Part shown: positions 1-17,300 of the stretch, one piece after another
Layout of the letters: every line of letters begins with the position of its first letter
How positions within the stretch are numbered: position 1 is the first letter of the stretch
DNA from: Streptomyces sp. NL15-2K
GTDB taxonomy: Bacteria; Actinomycetota; Actinomycetes; Streptomycetales; Streptomycetaceae
Length of the DNA stretch: 64,000 bases
Direction: 5' to 3'
NCBI RefSeq assembly: GCF_030551255.1
Contig: NZ_CP130630.1
Span: 62,001-126,000 of the forward strand
Made by a program: the position numbers and the translations under genes
The notes under the pieces: generated by a model
Told to the model about the DNA's origin: nothing
The model's database searches: none
What the model saw: only the letters and a program-made list of their open reading frames with translations

Positions 1-429
1 CGCCCACTGCTCCTTGATGCTCACCATGCCGCCCATGAGCACCACGACCGGGCGGCGGGCCCCGTCGGACAGGCCGGTGGTCCAGCACCTGATCTCGCCC
101 CTCGCGCCCGGGACCGTGAGGGGCTCGATGCCGGAGTGTTCGTGCCGCCAACGGTCGAACACCGCGACGCAGTTGTCGAGGGCGCGCCTGCGCACGGGGC
201 CGTCGACGTAGGGGAAGCGGGCGAGGTTGTAGGCGCGGCATGCGTCCAACAGCTGTCCGGCCCTTTCGTGGAGCTCGGCCTCGGCGCACCACCGGGCGGT
301 CCAGGAGTCCGGGTCGCGTTCGTCGTCCGTGCGCACGGCGCCGACGATCCGGTGGTACTGCTCGGGTCGCATGCCCTGAACCCGTGCGTGCAGCAGCAGG
401 TACTCCTTGAGTTCGTCGACGTCGTTCAT
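1..429 (-). CDS. alpha/beta hydrolase, FrsA/AbyA5-like (partial)
   Basis: N-terminal 143 residues of a gene that runs off the left edge. It starts MNDVDELKEY with a helical N-terminal region, followed by a hydrophobic strand and a glycine pair (PVVVLMGG, about residues 127-134), then KEQW. This layout is seen in FrsA/DUF1100-type alpha/beta hydrolases; the catalytic Ser, Asp and His would lie outside the window. Its ATG overlaps the stop of the upstream E2-like acyltransferase (ATGA at 426-429), so the two are translationally coupled. In tetronate and spirotetramate clusters such a pair acetylates a hydroxymethyl group and then eliminates acetate to leave an exocyclic methylene (AbyA5, Agg5 and PyrD4 are the hydrolase partners). 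That role is inferred from the pairing and the neighbouring cyclase, because the active site cannot be seen. Confidence 0.72.
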   Translation of the reverse strand, partial: MNDVDELKEYLLLHARVQGMRPEQYHRIVGAVRTDDERDPDSWTARWCAEAELHERAGQLLDACRAYNLARFPYVDGPVRRRALDNCVAVFDRWRHEHSGIEPLTVPGARGEIRCWTTGLSDGARRPVVVLMGGMVSIKEQWA

Positions 430-1229
430 GAGGTGACCCGCTCCGCCCGCCGCTCCGGGGCGGCATCGGCCGGCGGGGCGAAGCTCTGCAGGCGGGCCTT
501 CAGCTCCGCCAGGACGTCCGCCGCCTCGGCGCCGTCGATCACCCGGTGGTCGAAGGTCAGGGAGAGGCGCATGATCGGCGCGACGAGGACACGGCCGTCC
601 GGGGTGGCGACGGGGCGGTGCACGATCCGTCCGACGCCGAGGGTGACGGTCGTACCGCCCATGGAGTGGAAGCCGTCGACGACGCTGTGCCCGAGCGAGG
701 TGACGGCGAAGGTGCCGAGCAGCCGGGTGCGGCGGCGCGGGGCGCCGACGCCGATGCGGAAGGCCGCGTTTCCCAGGAGTGCGGGCAGCCGGATCAGTTT
801 CCACAGCGGGGCGAACTCCGGCATGTCCGCGGGGTCGTTGTCGCGGAAGCGGTCCACCTGCCGTTGGATGTCGTCGAGGCCGGCCGACTGCAGGTCGGCC
901 AGCACGGTGGCGAGGACCATCCGCCGGCCGTTGACCGTCTTGTCGAGGGCGAGCTTGCCGTGCGCCGAGGCCGGCGTGTGGACGCGTGGCACGAGACCGC
1001 CGCGCACCAGCGAGTTGGCCTCCGGGTGCTCGGCGAGCACTCGGCCGGCCTCGTGCAGCACGTAGCTGACGACCGAATAGCGGGTGCCCGTGGCGCGCCG
1101 GCTCTCGCGGTGCTCGGTGATCCGGCTCATCTCCACCTCGGTGTCGAGGTGGACAGGGGCGGCGGACCGGATCCAGCGCAGGAAGTAGAGCGTGTGGCGG
1201 CGTTCCCGGGGCAAGCGTGCGGATCCCAT
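426..1229 (-). CDS. stand-alone E2-type acyltransferase (AbyA4/Agg4-like)
   Basis: 267-residue protein with the catalytic fold of 2-oxoacid dehydrogenase E2 acyltransferases and no lipoyl or subunit-binding domain. The E2 signature DHRVIDG is intact, with His228 and Asp232 as the likely catalytic residues. Earlier conserved stretches include RRATGTRYSVVSYVLHEAGR and TSLGHSVVDGFHSMGGTTVT. In agglomerin and abyssomicin pathways this free-standing form (Agg4, AbyA4) acetylates the hydroxymethyl group of a tetronate before elimination. The ATG at 1229 was chosen because GGGAGC lies at a good distance upstream; a TTG at 1265 without a comparable site would add 12 residues. The stop overlaps the start of the hydrolase gene. 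The family is clear; the acetylation role is inferred from the partner gene and the cluster type. Confidence 0.82.
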   Translation of the reverse strand: MGSARLPRERRHTLYFLRWIRSAAPVHLDTEVEMSRITEHRESRRATGTRYSVVSYVLHEAGRVLAEHPEANSLVRGGLVPRVHTPASAHGKLALDKTVNGRRMVLATVLADLQSAGLDDIQRQVDRFRDNDPADMPEFAPLWKLIRLPALLGNAAFRIGVGAPRRRTRLLGTFAVTSLGHSVVDGFHSMGGTTVTLGVGRIVHRPVATPDGRVLVAPIMRLSLTFDHRVIDGAEAADVLAELKARLQSFAPPADAAPERRAERVTS

Positions 1230-1401
1230 GCGGCTGCTCCCAATGCTCGGCGACACCGTGTGCAACCGACCCTATGAGGGGCGGCTAAAGCGGTCCTTGG
1301 TCCCTCGGCGGCCGACCGGGCAAGAGGGGCTTTAGCACTGCGGACGACCATCCTCTGGACCGCCCGCGCGGGGCGGAAGCGGCTGTCCGAGAGGGGCGAG
1401 C
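1230..1401. promoter_or_regulatory. divergent promoter region, acyltransferase / cyclase
   Basis: 172 bp between two divergently read genes, so it must hold both promoters. It contains an inverted pair, GGCTAAAG near 1286 and CTTTAGC near 1331, about 45 bp apart, each preceded by GAGGGGC on the same strand. The CTTTAGC core resembles the TTAG-containing heptads seen upstream of other genes in this cluster, so it may be a pathway-regulator site. No clear -10/-35 pair was identified by eye. Confidence 0.4.
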
Positions 1402-1839
1402 ATGGGCGACACGACGACCGCGAACGATGTGGTGACCGTCGAGCTGGTGGAGAAGGTGACCAAGAAGGACCTCAACGAGTCCGGCTCGATCGAGGGTTTC
1501 GGTCCGGGCATGATGGCGACCTACTGGTGCGACGTGTTCGACACCGAGGGGAAGCACATAGGCACGACCGTGGGATGCATGGACATCCTCTACGCCGATC
1601 CGGAGTCCGGACACCTGGTGGAGCACGTGGCGGAACAGATCCGGCTGCCCGACGGCACGATCATGGCGTGGGGCACGATGAACCGCTCCGACGTGCTGGC
1701 ACAGAAGTGGATCACCTACCGGTGCCAGGGCACCAGCGGCCGCTACGCGGGGCTGGTCGGCACCCGCACCTGGCGCATCCAGTCGCTGGAGGACGAGTCG
1801 TACCCGATCGTCGCGAAGATGGAACTGCGCGGGGCCTGA
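1402..1839 (+). CDS. AbyU/PyrI4-type beta-barrel [4+2] cyclase
   Basis: 145-residue protein predicted to be an all-beta barrel of the allene-oxide-cyclase-like fold. From memory it shares the layout of AbyU, the abyssomicin spirotetronate Diels-Alderase: GKHIGTTVG, then ILYADPESGHL, LPDGTIMAWG, DVLAQKW, and SGRYAGLVGTRTWRI near the end. Arg122 and Trp124 fall at the residue numbers recalled for the AbyU active site. There is no signal peptide or membrane segment. It has its own promoter, divergent from the acyltransferase/hydrolase pair, and GAGGGG precedes the ATG at proper spacing. A strong hairpin follows the stop. The likely job is closing the exocyclic-methylene tetramate onto the polyketide diene. 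A dirigent-like or other AOC-barrel cyclase is the alternative. No other gene in the window looks able to do a cycloaddition. Confidence 0.8.
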   Translation: MGDTTTANDVVTVELVEKVTKKDLNESGSIEGFGPGMMATYWCDVFDTEGKHIGTTVGCMDILYADPESGHLVEHVAEQIRLPDGTIMAWGTMNRSDVLAQKWITYRCQGTSGRYAGLVGTRTWRIQSLEDESYPIVAKMELRGA

Positions 1840-1848
1840 GCACAGGCA

Positions 1849-1888
1849 CGCACCCGGACCGGCCGTGTTCACGGCCGGTCCGGGTGCG
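1849..1888. terminator. bidirectional hairpin terminator
   Basis: Perfect 18-bp stem (1849-1866 with 1871-1888) and a GTTC loop, placed between two convergent stop codons. It can end both the cyclase transcript and the long PKS-P450-ferredoxin operon. No T-run follows, as is usual in Streptomyces. Confidence 0.85.
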
Positions 1889-1955
1889 TTGTGCGGGCGC
1901 GTCCGGGGGCTGCCGGGGGAACAGCTCACCCTGTCGGCGCGCCCGCCGACTCGGG

Positions 1956-2147
1956 TCAGTCCAGCCGGACGGCGCGCCCCGGGCAGAGGTCCGCGGCGCG
2001 GCGTGCGGCGTCGTGGTGCTCCGGGGCCGGGTGCGGCTCGCGCACCACGGACGTGCCGTCCTCCTCGCTCTGGTCGAAGACCTCCGGTGCACTGAGCACG
2101 CACTGGCCGGCACCGACGCAGCGCTCATGGTCGACGGTGATCCGCAT
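1956..2147 (-). CDS. 3Fe-4S ferredoxin, P450 partner
   Basis: 63-residue ferredoxin of the type that feeds electrons to Streptomyces P450s. Cysteines at 10, 16 and 55 (CVGAGQC and CPG) fit a single [3Fe-4S] cluster; position 13, where a fourth cluster ligand would sit in 4Fe-4S forms, is Ala. The ATG is preceded by AGGAGGAG, the strongest ribosome-binding site in this part of the operon. It lies 38 bp after the P450 stop and is the last gene of the PKS operon, so it is almost certainly the redox partner of that P450. No ferredoxin reductase is encoded in the window, so a genomic one must be used. Confidence 0.93.
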   Translation of the reverse strand: MRITVDHERCVGAGQCVLSAPEVFDQSEEDGTSVVREPHPAPEHHDAARRAADLCPGRAVRLD

Positions 2148-2185
2148 GGCTCCTCCTTTCCTGACGATCGGTGGGGTCGGTGCGG

Positions 2186-3415
2186 TCACCAGGCCACAGG
2201 GACTTGGTTGATGCCGAAGATGTTGGCGTCGTCCTTGAACGGCAGTTCCTCCAGCGGAACCGTCAGGTGCAGGTCGGGCACCCGGTCGAAGAGCGTGGTG
2301 TACGCGATCTCCAGTTCGGCACGGGCGAGGTTCTGGCCGAGGCACTGGTGTGCTCCGTAGCCGAAGGCGACATGCTGGCGGGCGTCGCGCTGGACGTCCA
2401 GGTTGCCGGGGTCGGCGAACGCGGCGGGGTCGTGGTTGGCGGCGGCGTTGGGGATGATCACTCCGTCTCCGGCGTGGATGGTGTGGTCCCCGATGCTGAT
2501 GTCCTCGACGGCGACACGGCTGGTCGCCGGGTCGGAGATGCTGAAGAAGCGCAGCAGTTCCTCGACCGCCCCGCGCATCAGTGCGGGTTCGGCGCGGAGC
2601 TTGGCCAGTTGTCCTGGGTTCTGCAGGAGGGCCACGGTGCCCAGGGAGATCATGTTGGCGGTGCTCTCATGGCCCGCGATGAGCAGCAGGATCGCCGTAC
2701 CGGCCAGGTGGTTGCGTTCGTACCGGTCCGCGGCGCGGTACTTGGCGATCAGCCGGGAGACGACGTCGTCGCCCGGGTCGGTCTCCTTCTTGGTGACCAA
2801 CTCGACGAGGTAGCCGCGCAGTTCAGCGAGCGCGCCGGTGCGCTGCTCGGCGTCGCAGCGGCGGTCGGCGATGGTACGGGTGCGCTGCTGGAAGAACGCG
2901 CGGTCGTCGTACGGGACACCGAGGAGATCGCAGATGACGAGGGACGGCACGGGCAGCGACACCGCCTCGACGAGGTCGGCGGGCGGGCCCTGGCGGAGCA
3001 TCGCGGTGATGGCGTCGTCGGTGAACTGCTGGATGCGCGGACGCATCCCGGCAACCTTGCGGACGGTGAACTCGCCCGTGAGGAGCCTGCGGTGACCCGC
3101 GTGCTCCTCGGCGTCCATCCAGGACATGAACCCGGTGCTCTGGCTGGCGAGCTTGGCCAGGCCGGGGACCAGTTCGGGGAATCCGGGGTTGGTGCGGTTG
3201 GAGCTGAGGCGGCCGTCGGTGAGCAGCCGGCGGGCGTACGTGTGGCCGGTGATCAGCCAGGCCTTCTTGCCGTTGGGGAGCAGCACCGTCGCGATCGGGT
3301 CGGCCTCGCGCAGCTCGCCGTAGGGCGGCGGGGGCGCGAACGGGCAGGTGCGCTTCATCGGGAAGGTGGGCAGGGACTGTTCGGTGAGGTCTTCGGAGAG
3401 CATCGGGCTTCCCAT
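2186..3415 (-). CDS. cytochrome P450, CYP105-like
   Basis: 409-residue soluble bacterial P450. The I-helix oxygen-binding motif AGHEST is at 247-252, the K-helix ExxR is EELLR at 285-289, and the heme loop FGYGAHQCLG carries the thiolate Cys358. The N terminus (FPMKRTCPFAPPPPYGELRE) is typical of the CYP105 group. It follows PKS4 by 38 bp and precedes a ferredoxin, so it is a tailoring oxidase of the polyketide product. Hydroxylation, epoxidation or ether-bridge formation (as AbyV does in abyssomicin) are all possible and the sequence does not decide. A second ATG at 3403 also has a plausible ribosome-binding site and would shorten the protein by four residues. Confidence 0.95.
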   Translation of the reverse strand: MGSPMLSEDLTEQSLPTFPMKRTCPFAPPPPYGELREADPIATVLLPNGKKAWLITGHTYARRLLTDGRLSSNRTNPGFPELVPGLAKLASQSTGFMSWMDAEEHAGHRRLLTGEFTVRKVAGMRPRIQQFTDDAITAMLRQGPPADLVEAVSLPVPSLVICDLLGVPYDDRAFFQQRTRTIADRRCDAEQRTGALAELRGYLVELVTKKETDPGDDVVSRLIAKYRAADRYERNHLAGTAILLLIAGHESTANMISLGTVALLQNPGQLAKLRAEPALMRGAVEELLRFFSISDPATSRVAVEDISIGDHTIHAGDGVIIPNAAANHDPAAFADPGNLDVQRDARQHVAFGYGAHQCLGQNLARAELEIAYTTLFDRVPDLHLTVPLEELPFKDDANIFGINQVPVAW

Positions 3416-3453
3416 CGTGTGAGTGGATGTCCAGGGCGTGGGGCGCGCGGTGG

Positions 3454-6400
3454 TCAGGGGGACGTTTCGGTGAGCACGCCGGCGAGGTAGTCGGCTATGC
3501 CGGTGATCGTCGGGTGGTCGTAGACCGCGGTGGGCGGTACGGCCACGCCGGTCGCCGTCTGCAGCCGGGTGCCGAGTTCGATCGCGGAGAAGGAGGAGAA
3601 GCCCATGTCGAACAGGCTGTCGGTGATGCCGACGTCGGAGCCCGCGGTCATACCGAGCACCGCGGCGGTGTGACCGCGGATCAGGTCGACCAGCGCGGTG
3701 GTACGTTCCGCATCGGTCATTCCGAGCAGCAGTTGCGGAAGCGCTTCGGGAGCGAGCCCGGTCAGAGCGCCGGCACGGTCCGTGGCACCCGTCCGCGCGA
3801 CATTCTCAAGGAACCTTCCGCGGTGGTCCCGGGCGAACTTCTCCCAGTCGACGTCCGCCACGAGCAGCGTTTCGCCGTCGTGTACGGCGGTCTCCTCCAG
3901 GATGTCCAGCGCCAGGTCCACGCGTACCGGGGAGAGCCCTTCGACGGGGGTGACGGCGGTGTCGTCGGCACCCGTCCACGGACCCCACAGCACCGAGAGC
4001 ACGGGGAGCTGGGCGTCGCGGCGTTCACGGACGAGGGCTTCCCGCCGTGCCGTGTCCGTCCCGGCCGGCTCGAAGAGCCCCTGCATGGGCGAGAAGACCA
4101 CGAAGGCGGCCAGGGGCAGCGGCCTGGTCAGCTCGTCCAGCGCGGTGAGCGCCGCGCCGTCGGCCGTCTCGTCGACATGGATCACGGTGGTGAACGCGGC
4201 GGACGCGAGGACCGAGGCGAGCGCGTCCCGGTCCGACAGGTCGCACGGGGTCATGGTGACCTGGGCGCCGGGCAGTTCGGTGATTCCGGGAGCGGTGCCC
4301 GGACGGTGGGTGAGCACCAGGTGACGGGCTCCGTGCCGGGCGAGCCAGGCGGCCACGTGGCCACCCAGGCCGGTGGTGCCGTCGGTGACCAAGACGGGGC
4401 CCTCGCCCGGCTGCCAGGGCTCGGTGCCTGAGGGCTCCCCGAGCGGGAGCAGGCGCCTGACGAACGTACCGGTGCCGCGCAGGACCACCCGGTCCTCGTC
4501 GGCGGGGCCGCACAGGGCGGCGCGCAGTCTGCCCCGCAGCGCTTCGGTCAACTCGCCGTGCAGGTCGATGACCGGGGGCCGGAGCGGGCCTGGTGCGGGT
4601 GGCTCGGGGGCGGGCGGGGTGGCGGAGGGAGCGAGGTCCGTCGACGACCGCCGGAGCGTCCACACGGGGCAGGGCAGGTCCGCGGGCAGGGCTTCCGTGG
4701 CCGCCGGCAGCATGGACAAGATGCCTGTCGGGGCCGGGTTCCGCGCTACCGCGTCGGACAGTCGCGCGCGCAGCCCGTCCGGAGTGTCGGTCGCGGCGGC
4801 GACGGTCTCGACGACGTCCGCACCGCCCTCGGTCAGCGCCGTCCGGACGTCGTCCGACGAGCCCGCCGGGGCCACGAGGAGCCACACGCCGTCGATACGT
4901 TCGGCCCGCTCGTCGGGCAGGGCGGTCCAGGCGACGCGGTAGTGCCAGTCGCGTTGCCTGCGCCAGGCGGCGAGGGACGGGAGCAGGCCGCGCAGGGCGT
5001 GCTCCCGGTCGGCGTCGAGGCCCAGCGCGGCCGACAGGACGTCCGCGTTGCCCCTGTCCACCGCGTCCCAGAACCGGGCCTCCCGGCGCGGTGGCGCGTC
5101 CGGGCGGTCTTCGGCCTCGTGGAACCAGTACCGCTCGCGTTGGAACGGATAGGTCGGCAGGGCCACATGACGGGTCGGGGCGCCGCGGCCGGGCCAGCCG
5201 GTGCCGTGTCCGTGCACATGCAACCGGGCCAGGGCCGTCAGGACGTCCGACGGACCGCCGCGGTCGCGCCGCAGCACCGGGACGACGAGCGGGCTCCCGG
5301 GCGCGTCGCCCAGGGTCTCGGTGGTCGGCGCGGTCAGCACCGGATGCGGGCCCACCTCGACGAAGGCCGTCACACCCCGGTCGCGCAGGGTGCGCACGCC
5401 GTCCGCGTACCGCACCGTCCGGCGTGCCTGATCGGCCCAGTAGTCCGGCGAGCGGAGCCGGTCGAGGCTCGTGACGCGGCCGGTGACCCCCGAGACGACG
5501 GGTATGCGTGGCTCCCGGAATTCCAACTCGGCGGCCACTGAACGGAGTTCGTCCAGCATCGGGTCGAGGAAGGCCGAGTGGAAGGCCCGGGTGACGCGCA
5601 GCCGTGTCGTCCGGCGGCCCCGGGCGGCCCAGCGCTCGGCGATGCGTACGACGCCGCCGTCGCCCGAAAGCACCACGGACGTCGGCGAGTTCACGGCGGC
5701 GATGCTCACCCTGCCGTGCTCGGCGAGGTCCGGGAGCACCTCGTCCTCCGTGGCCTGCACGGCCACCATCCGGCCGCCCGGGGGCAGAGCCTGCATCAGC
5801 CGGCCGCGTGCGGCGACCAGCCGGGCGGCGTCCTCGGGGCAGAGCACGCCCGCGATCCGGAGGGCGGCGAGTTCGCCCACCGAGTGGCCGATCAGGTAGC
5901 CCGGGGTGACCCCGGCCGCAAGCAACGTCCCGGCCAGCGCGGTTTCCAGCGCGTACAGGGCGGGCTGGGTGTAACCGGTCTCCTCCAGCAGGCGGGCGTC
6001 CGCGCCGATCATGACGTCGCGCAGCGGACGGTCTAGGTAGGGATCGAGCAGGGCGCACTCCTCGTCCAGCGCCTCGGCGAAGCCCGGGTGTCCGGCGGCG
6101 AGTTCGCGCCCCATGCCGGGCCACTGCGCGCCCTGGCCGGAGAAGAGGAACGCGATCGGGCCGGGAGCCGCGGCGACGGATCCGGTGACCACGTTCGCCG
6201 TCGGCTCCCCGCGGGCGAAGCGGTCGAGGCCCGCCGCGAGGTCGTCGGCGCGGCCCAGCACCACGGCCCGGTGCTCGAGCCTCGCGCGGCCGCTCGCCAA
6301 CGCGCGGCCGACCTCGGCCGGCGGGACGTCGCGCGAGGTGACGTACGTGTGCAGGCGCCTGGCCTGCGCCCGCAGCGCCTGCGGGGTGCGGGCCGAGATC

Positions 6401-7856
6401 ACCCACGGCACCGTCGCGGTCGCCTCCCTCTCGCGCGGCCCGGTGTCACCGGCCTGTGCCTCGGTGTCGGGCGGAGCCTGTTCGAGGATCACGTGCGCGT
6501 TGGTGCCGCTGATCCCGAACGACGAGACCGCGGCCCGGCGCGGCCGGTCCCGTGCGGGCCAGTCGCGGGCCTCGGTGAGCAACGACACCGCTCCGGAGGA
6601 CCAGTCGACGTGCGGTGAGGGTTCGCCCGAGTGCAGGCTCCGCGCGAGCAGTCCGTGGCGCAGCGCCTGCACGGTCTTGATGACGCCGGCCACGCCGGCC
6701 GCCGCCTGTGCGTGTCCGATGTTGGACTTGACGGAGCCCAGCCACAGCGGGTCCCCGGGGCCGCGCCTGCCGTAGGTGGCGAGCAGGGCCTGCGCCTCGA
6801 TCGGATCGCCGAGGACCGTGCCGGTGCCGTGCGCCTCCACCGCGTCGACGTCGGCGACGGTCAGCCGGGCGTCCGCGAGGGCCTGCCGGACCACCCGTTC
6901 CTGGGCGGGCCCGCTGGGCGCGGTGAGGCCGTTGGACGCGCCGTCGGAGTTGACCGCGCTTCCCCGGATCACGGCGAGGACGGGGTGCCGGTTGGCCCGG
7001 GCGTCGGACAGCCGTTCCAGGACGAGCATGCCCGCGCCCTCGGCGAAGCCGGTGCCGTCGGCAGCCGCGCCGAAGGACTTGCACCGTCCGTCCGGGGCCA
7101 GTCCGCGCTGCCTGCTGAACTCCACGAAGATGTCCGGGGTCGCCATCACGGTCGCTCCTCCGGCGAGGGCGAGCGAGCACTCGCCCCATCGCAGGGCCCG
7201 GCAGGCCAGGTGCATCGCGGCCAGCGACGAGGAGCACGCGGTGTCGAGGCTGAGGACGGGTCCTTCCAGGCCCAGGTGGTAGGCGACCCGGCCGGAGGCG
7301 ACGCTCGGCGTGGTGCCGGTGAGCAGGTGTCCGCGCAGTTCGTCGGGAGCGGTGCGCAGGCCCGGCGGGTAGCGCTGTGCGATCACCCCGGTGTAGACGC
7401 CGGTGGCGGTGCCCCGCAGACCGTGCGGGTCGATCCCGGCGTCCTCCAGGGCTTCCCAGGAGGTCTCCAGCAGCAGTCGTTGCTGGGGGTCGGTGGCCCG
7501 TGCCTCACGCGGGCTCAGGCCGAAGAAGCCCGCGTCGAAGTCGGCCGCGTCGTAGAGGAAGCCGCCCCGTCTGGTGTACGTGGTGCCCGGGTGGTCGGGG
7601 TCGGGGTGGTAGAGGGACGAGGTGGCCCAGCCGCGGTCGGCGGGAAAGTCCGCGATCGCGTCCCGGCCCTCCACCACGAGCTGCCAGAGCGCGTCCGGCG
7701 TGTCCGCGCCGCCGGGGAAGCGGCAGGCCATGCCGACGACGGCGATCGGTGCGTGGCGCTCCTCCTCGAACTCGCGCAGCCGCCCGCGGGCCCTGCGCAG
7801 ATCCGTTGTCGCCCGTTCGAGATAGGTGCGGAGTTTCTGCTCGTCGGACACGACAC

Positions 7857-7860
<4 letters not shown>
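3454..7860 (-). CDS. type I PKS, module 7 (KS-AT-KR0-ACP, no TE)
   Basis: 1468-residue final PKS module. It starts with a short coiled docking segment, then KS (active Cys in DTACSSS, about residue 209) and AT. The AT has TGYTQPAL and RAFHS near 758, a variant of the malonyl-type HAFHS. No DH or ER is present. The KR region is broken: the cofactor loop reads TDGTTGLG, the LDD motif is replaced by [10 protein letters not shown], and the YAAAN region carrying the catalytic Tyr is missing. The ACP is divergent, with [10 protein letters not shown] in place of GFDSL; the phosphopantetheine Ser (about 1420) is kept. The chain should therefore leave as a beta-ketoacyl-ACP. There is no thioesterase, which fits hand-over to the separate C-A-T NRPS. 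The GTG start overlaps the PKS3 stop (GTGA). Confidence 0.95.
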
Positions 7861-14332
<6,472 letters not shown>

Positions 14333-14336
<4 letters not shown>

Positions 14337-17300
14337 CCTCGTACGTCGCTGGTAGGGGTACGGGCACGGCCGAGGTCGTTGTCGATGAGGCTGAGCAGCT
14401 CATCGACCGAGGCCGATTCGAGCGGCGGCGCGGCGCTCTCCGAGCCGCCTGACGCTTCCGTGGTACGGCTGCGCTCCAGCCGCGCGAGCAGGCCGCGCAG
14501 CCGGCTCGCCACGACACCGGCGTCCGCGCCGTCGGCCGTGTCCGAGGCCATCTCCGCCTCCAGCCGCTCGAGTTGGTCGAGCACGGCGCTGCCGGCCGTC
14601 TTCTCTACGTCGGAGGCCAGGCGGGACCGGAGGAGTCCGGCGAGCCCACCGGGTGTCGGGTGGTCGAAGACCAACGTGGCCGGCAGGGCGAGACCGGTGT
14701 GCCCGGTGAGCCGGTTGCGGAATTCCAGCGCGGTGAGCGAGTCGAAGCCGAGTTCGGTGAAGGGTTGGTGCGGCGCGATCGCCCCAGGGTCGGGGTGGCC
14801 GAGCACGGCGGCGATGTGGGTGCGCACGAACTCCAGGAGGATCTCCTGCTGTTGCTCGGCCGACTGCCCGGCGAGCCGGTCCGCCAACGCGTCGGGGGCC
14901 TGCGCCGGTGCCGACGACTCGGGCCGGGGCACCAGATCGCGCAGCAGGACGGGGACGTGCGGGGCGGTGCGCAGTGCGACGGGGTTCAACTGGGCGGCGA
15001 CGAGCGCGGGTTGTCCGCTGCCCAGGCCGTGGGCGAGCAGGTCGTGGGCGTGCTCGGCACTGAGCGGAGTGAATCCGCTGCGGCCGATGCGGTCGCGGTC
15101 GGTGGCGTCCAGGTGTCCTGTCAGCGTCGAATCGGTGGCCCACAGTCCCCAGGCGATGCTCGTGGCGGGCAGGCCCTGGTGGTGCCGGTGGACGGCGAGA
15201 GCGTCGAGGAAGCTGTTGGCGGCCGCGTAGTTCGCCTGCCCGGGCGAGCCGAGGACACCGGCCGCCGACGAGTAGAGCACGAAGGTGTCGAGCGGATGGG
15301 CCCGGGTGAGTTCGTGCAGGTTCCAGGCGGCGTCCACCTTGGGCGCCAGTACGGAGTGCAGCGCGTCCTCGTCGAGCGCGGTGATCGTGGCGTCCGACAG
15401 CACCCCGGCCGTGTGGTAGACGGCGGTGAGGGGGTGCTCGGCCGGGAGTGTGTCCAGTAGGGCGGCGAGAGCGTCGCGGTCGGCGACGTCACAGGCCTCG
15501 GCGCGGACGTGTGCGCCCAGGTCGGTGAGTTCGGCGACGAGTTCGGGCGCCTCGCCGGTGCGGGACACCAGCAGCAGGTGGCTGCCGGCAGTGGTGGCGG
15601 CGAGGTGCCGGGCCAGCAGGCGGCCCAGGGCACCGGTGCCCCCCGTGATCAGCGTCGTGCCGGTGACCGACGCCGCCGACGGCTCGGCCGGAAGGGGTGT
15701 GCGGACCAGCCGGGGCGCGTACGGGACACCCCGCCGCAGGGCCAGTTGCGGCTCCCGCACGGCCAGGGCGGTGGACACGGCCGTGTCGGCCGGCTCCTCG
15801 TCGAGGTCCACCATCAGCAGGCGGTCGGGGTGTTCGCTCTGGACACTGCGCAGCAGCCCCCACGCGGCCGAGGCGGCGAGGTCGGGAACACCGTCCTCGT
15901 CGACGATCCGGCAGGCGCGCCGTGTGAGGACCACCAGCGTGCTGCCGACGAGCCGTTCGTCGCCGAGCCAGTCCTGGACCAGGCGGGTCAAGGAGGCGGT
16001 CGCGACGTGCGTACGGCCGACCGGATCGCCCCCCTCCCCAGGCTTCAGGCCGACCACCAGGACGTCCGGCGCCGAGACACCGTCGTCCAGCGCGGAGCGG
16101 AGCGCGGCCACGCTCGCACACGTCCGCCCGCCCTCACCCGCCTGGAACGGGTACGCCAGGACGTCGTCGCCCGACCCGGGCTCGCCGGTGATGAACACCC
16201 GGTCCGCAGCCGGGGGTTCCTGTCCTTCGGCAACGGCGGCCCAGGCGATGTGGAACAAGCTGTTCCGCACGTTCGACACCCCCCGCACGGCCGCCGCGAT
16301 CTGCGCGGGGCTGACGGGCCGTACGGTGAGGCGGCCGATGGTCACGACCAGTCCCCCCGTGCGGGGGTCGGTCGTGGTCACGGACAGCGTGTCGTCACCG
16401 GTCGGGTGGAGCCGCACGCGGACCGCCCGCCCGGCGGGCCCGTGCAGCGTCACATCGGTCCAGGCGAACGGCAGCCGGACCCCGCCCGTGGCCTCGGCGC
16501 CGGCGCCTCCCGTCGCGGTGAGCAGGAGTGGGTGCAGGGCCGAGTCCAACAACCCCGGGTGGATGGCGAATCCGGCGGTCTCGGCGTCGGCGGGGAGCTC
16601 GATCTCGCCGTAGAGGTCGTCGCCGTCCCGCCACATCGCACGCACCCCCTGGAACAGCGGCCCGTACTCGTATCCCTGCGCCGCCAGATGCGGGTAGAGC
16701 TCATCGGCGTCGATGGGCTCCGCCCCGACGGGCGGCCACACGGAGAGGTCGTCGTCCGGCGCGGCCACAGCCCGCGGGCCGAGGATGCCGGTGGCGTGGC
16801 GGGTCCAGTCCGCGTCCGGCTCATCGGCCGGCCGGGTGTGGAAGGTGATCGTACGAAGGCCATCGGCGTCCGGCGCCGAGACGACCCGTTGCAGGTCCAC
16901 AGCACCGTCCGACGGCACGGTCAACGGCGCCTCCTGGGTGAGTTCCGCGAGCACGGGGCAGCCGACGCGGGCTCCGGCGTCGAGCGCGAGGTCGAGGTAA
17001 CCGGTGCCGGGCACGATGTTCGCGCCGAAGACCCGGTGTTCGGCAAGCCACGGGTGCCGCCCGACCGAGAGTCGGGAGGTGGCGATCGAGGCCGCGTTCC
17101 CGGCGAGGGTGATCGCGGCGCCGAGCAGGGGGTGGCCGGCCGTGTCGAGACCGGCCGCGGTCAGGTCGGTGGTGCCGGTGCCGGCGGGCAGCCAGTAGTG
17201 CTCCCGCTGGAAGGGATAGGTCGGCAGGTCGGGATGTGGTGTGGGGGTGGTGGCCGGATTGACCGCCGTCCAGTCCACGATGTGTCCGTGGACGTGGAGC

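Noticed and set aside
1230..1265. TTG start 12 codons before the acyltransferase ATG
   Set aside because: The ATG at 1229 has GGGAGC at correct spacing and the extra residues do not look conserved.
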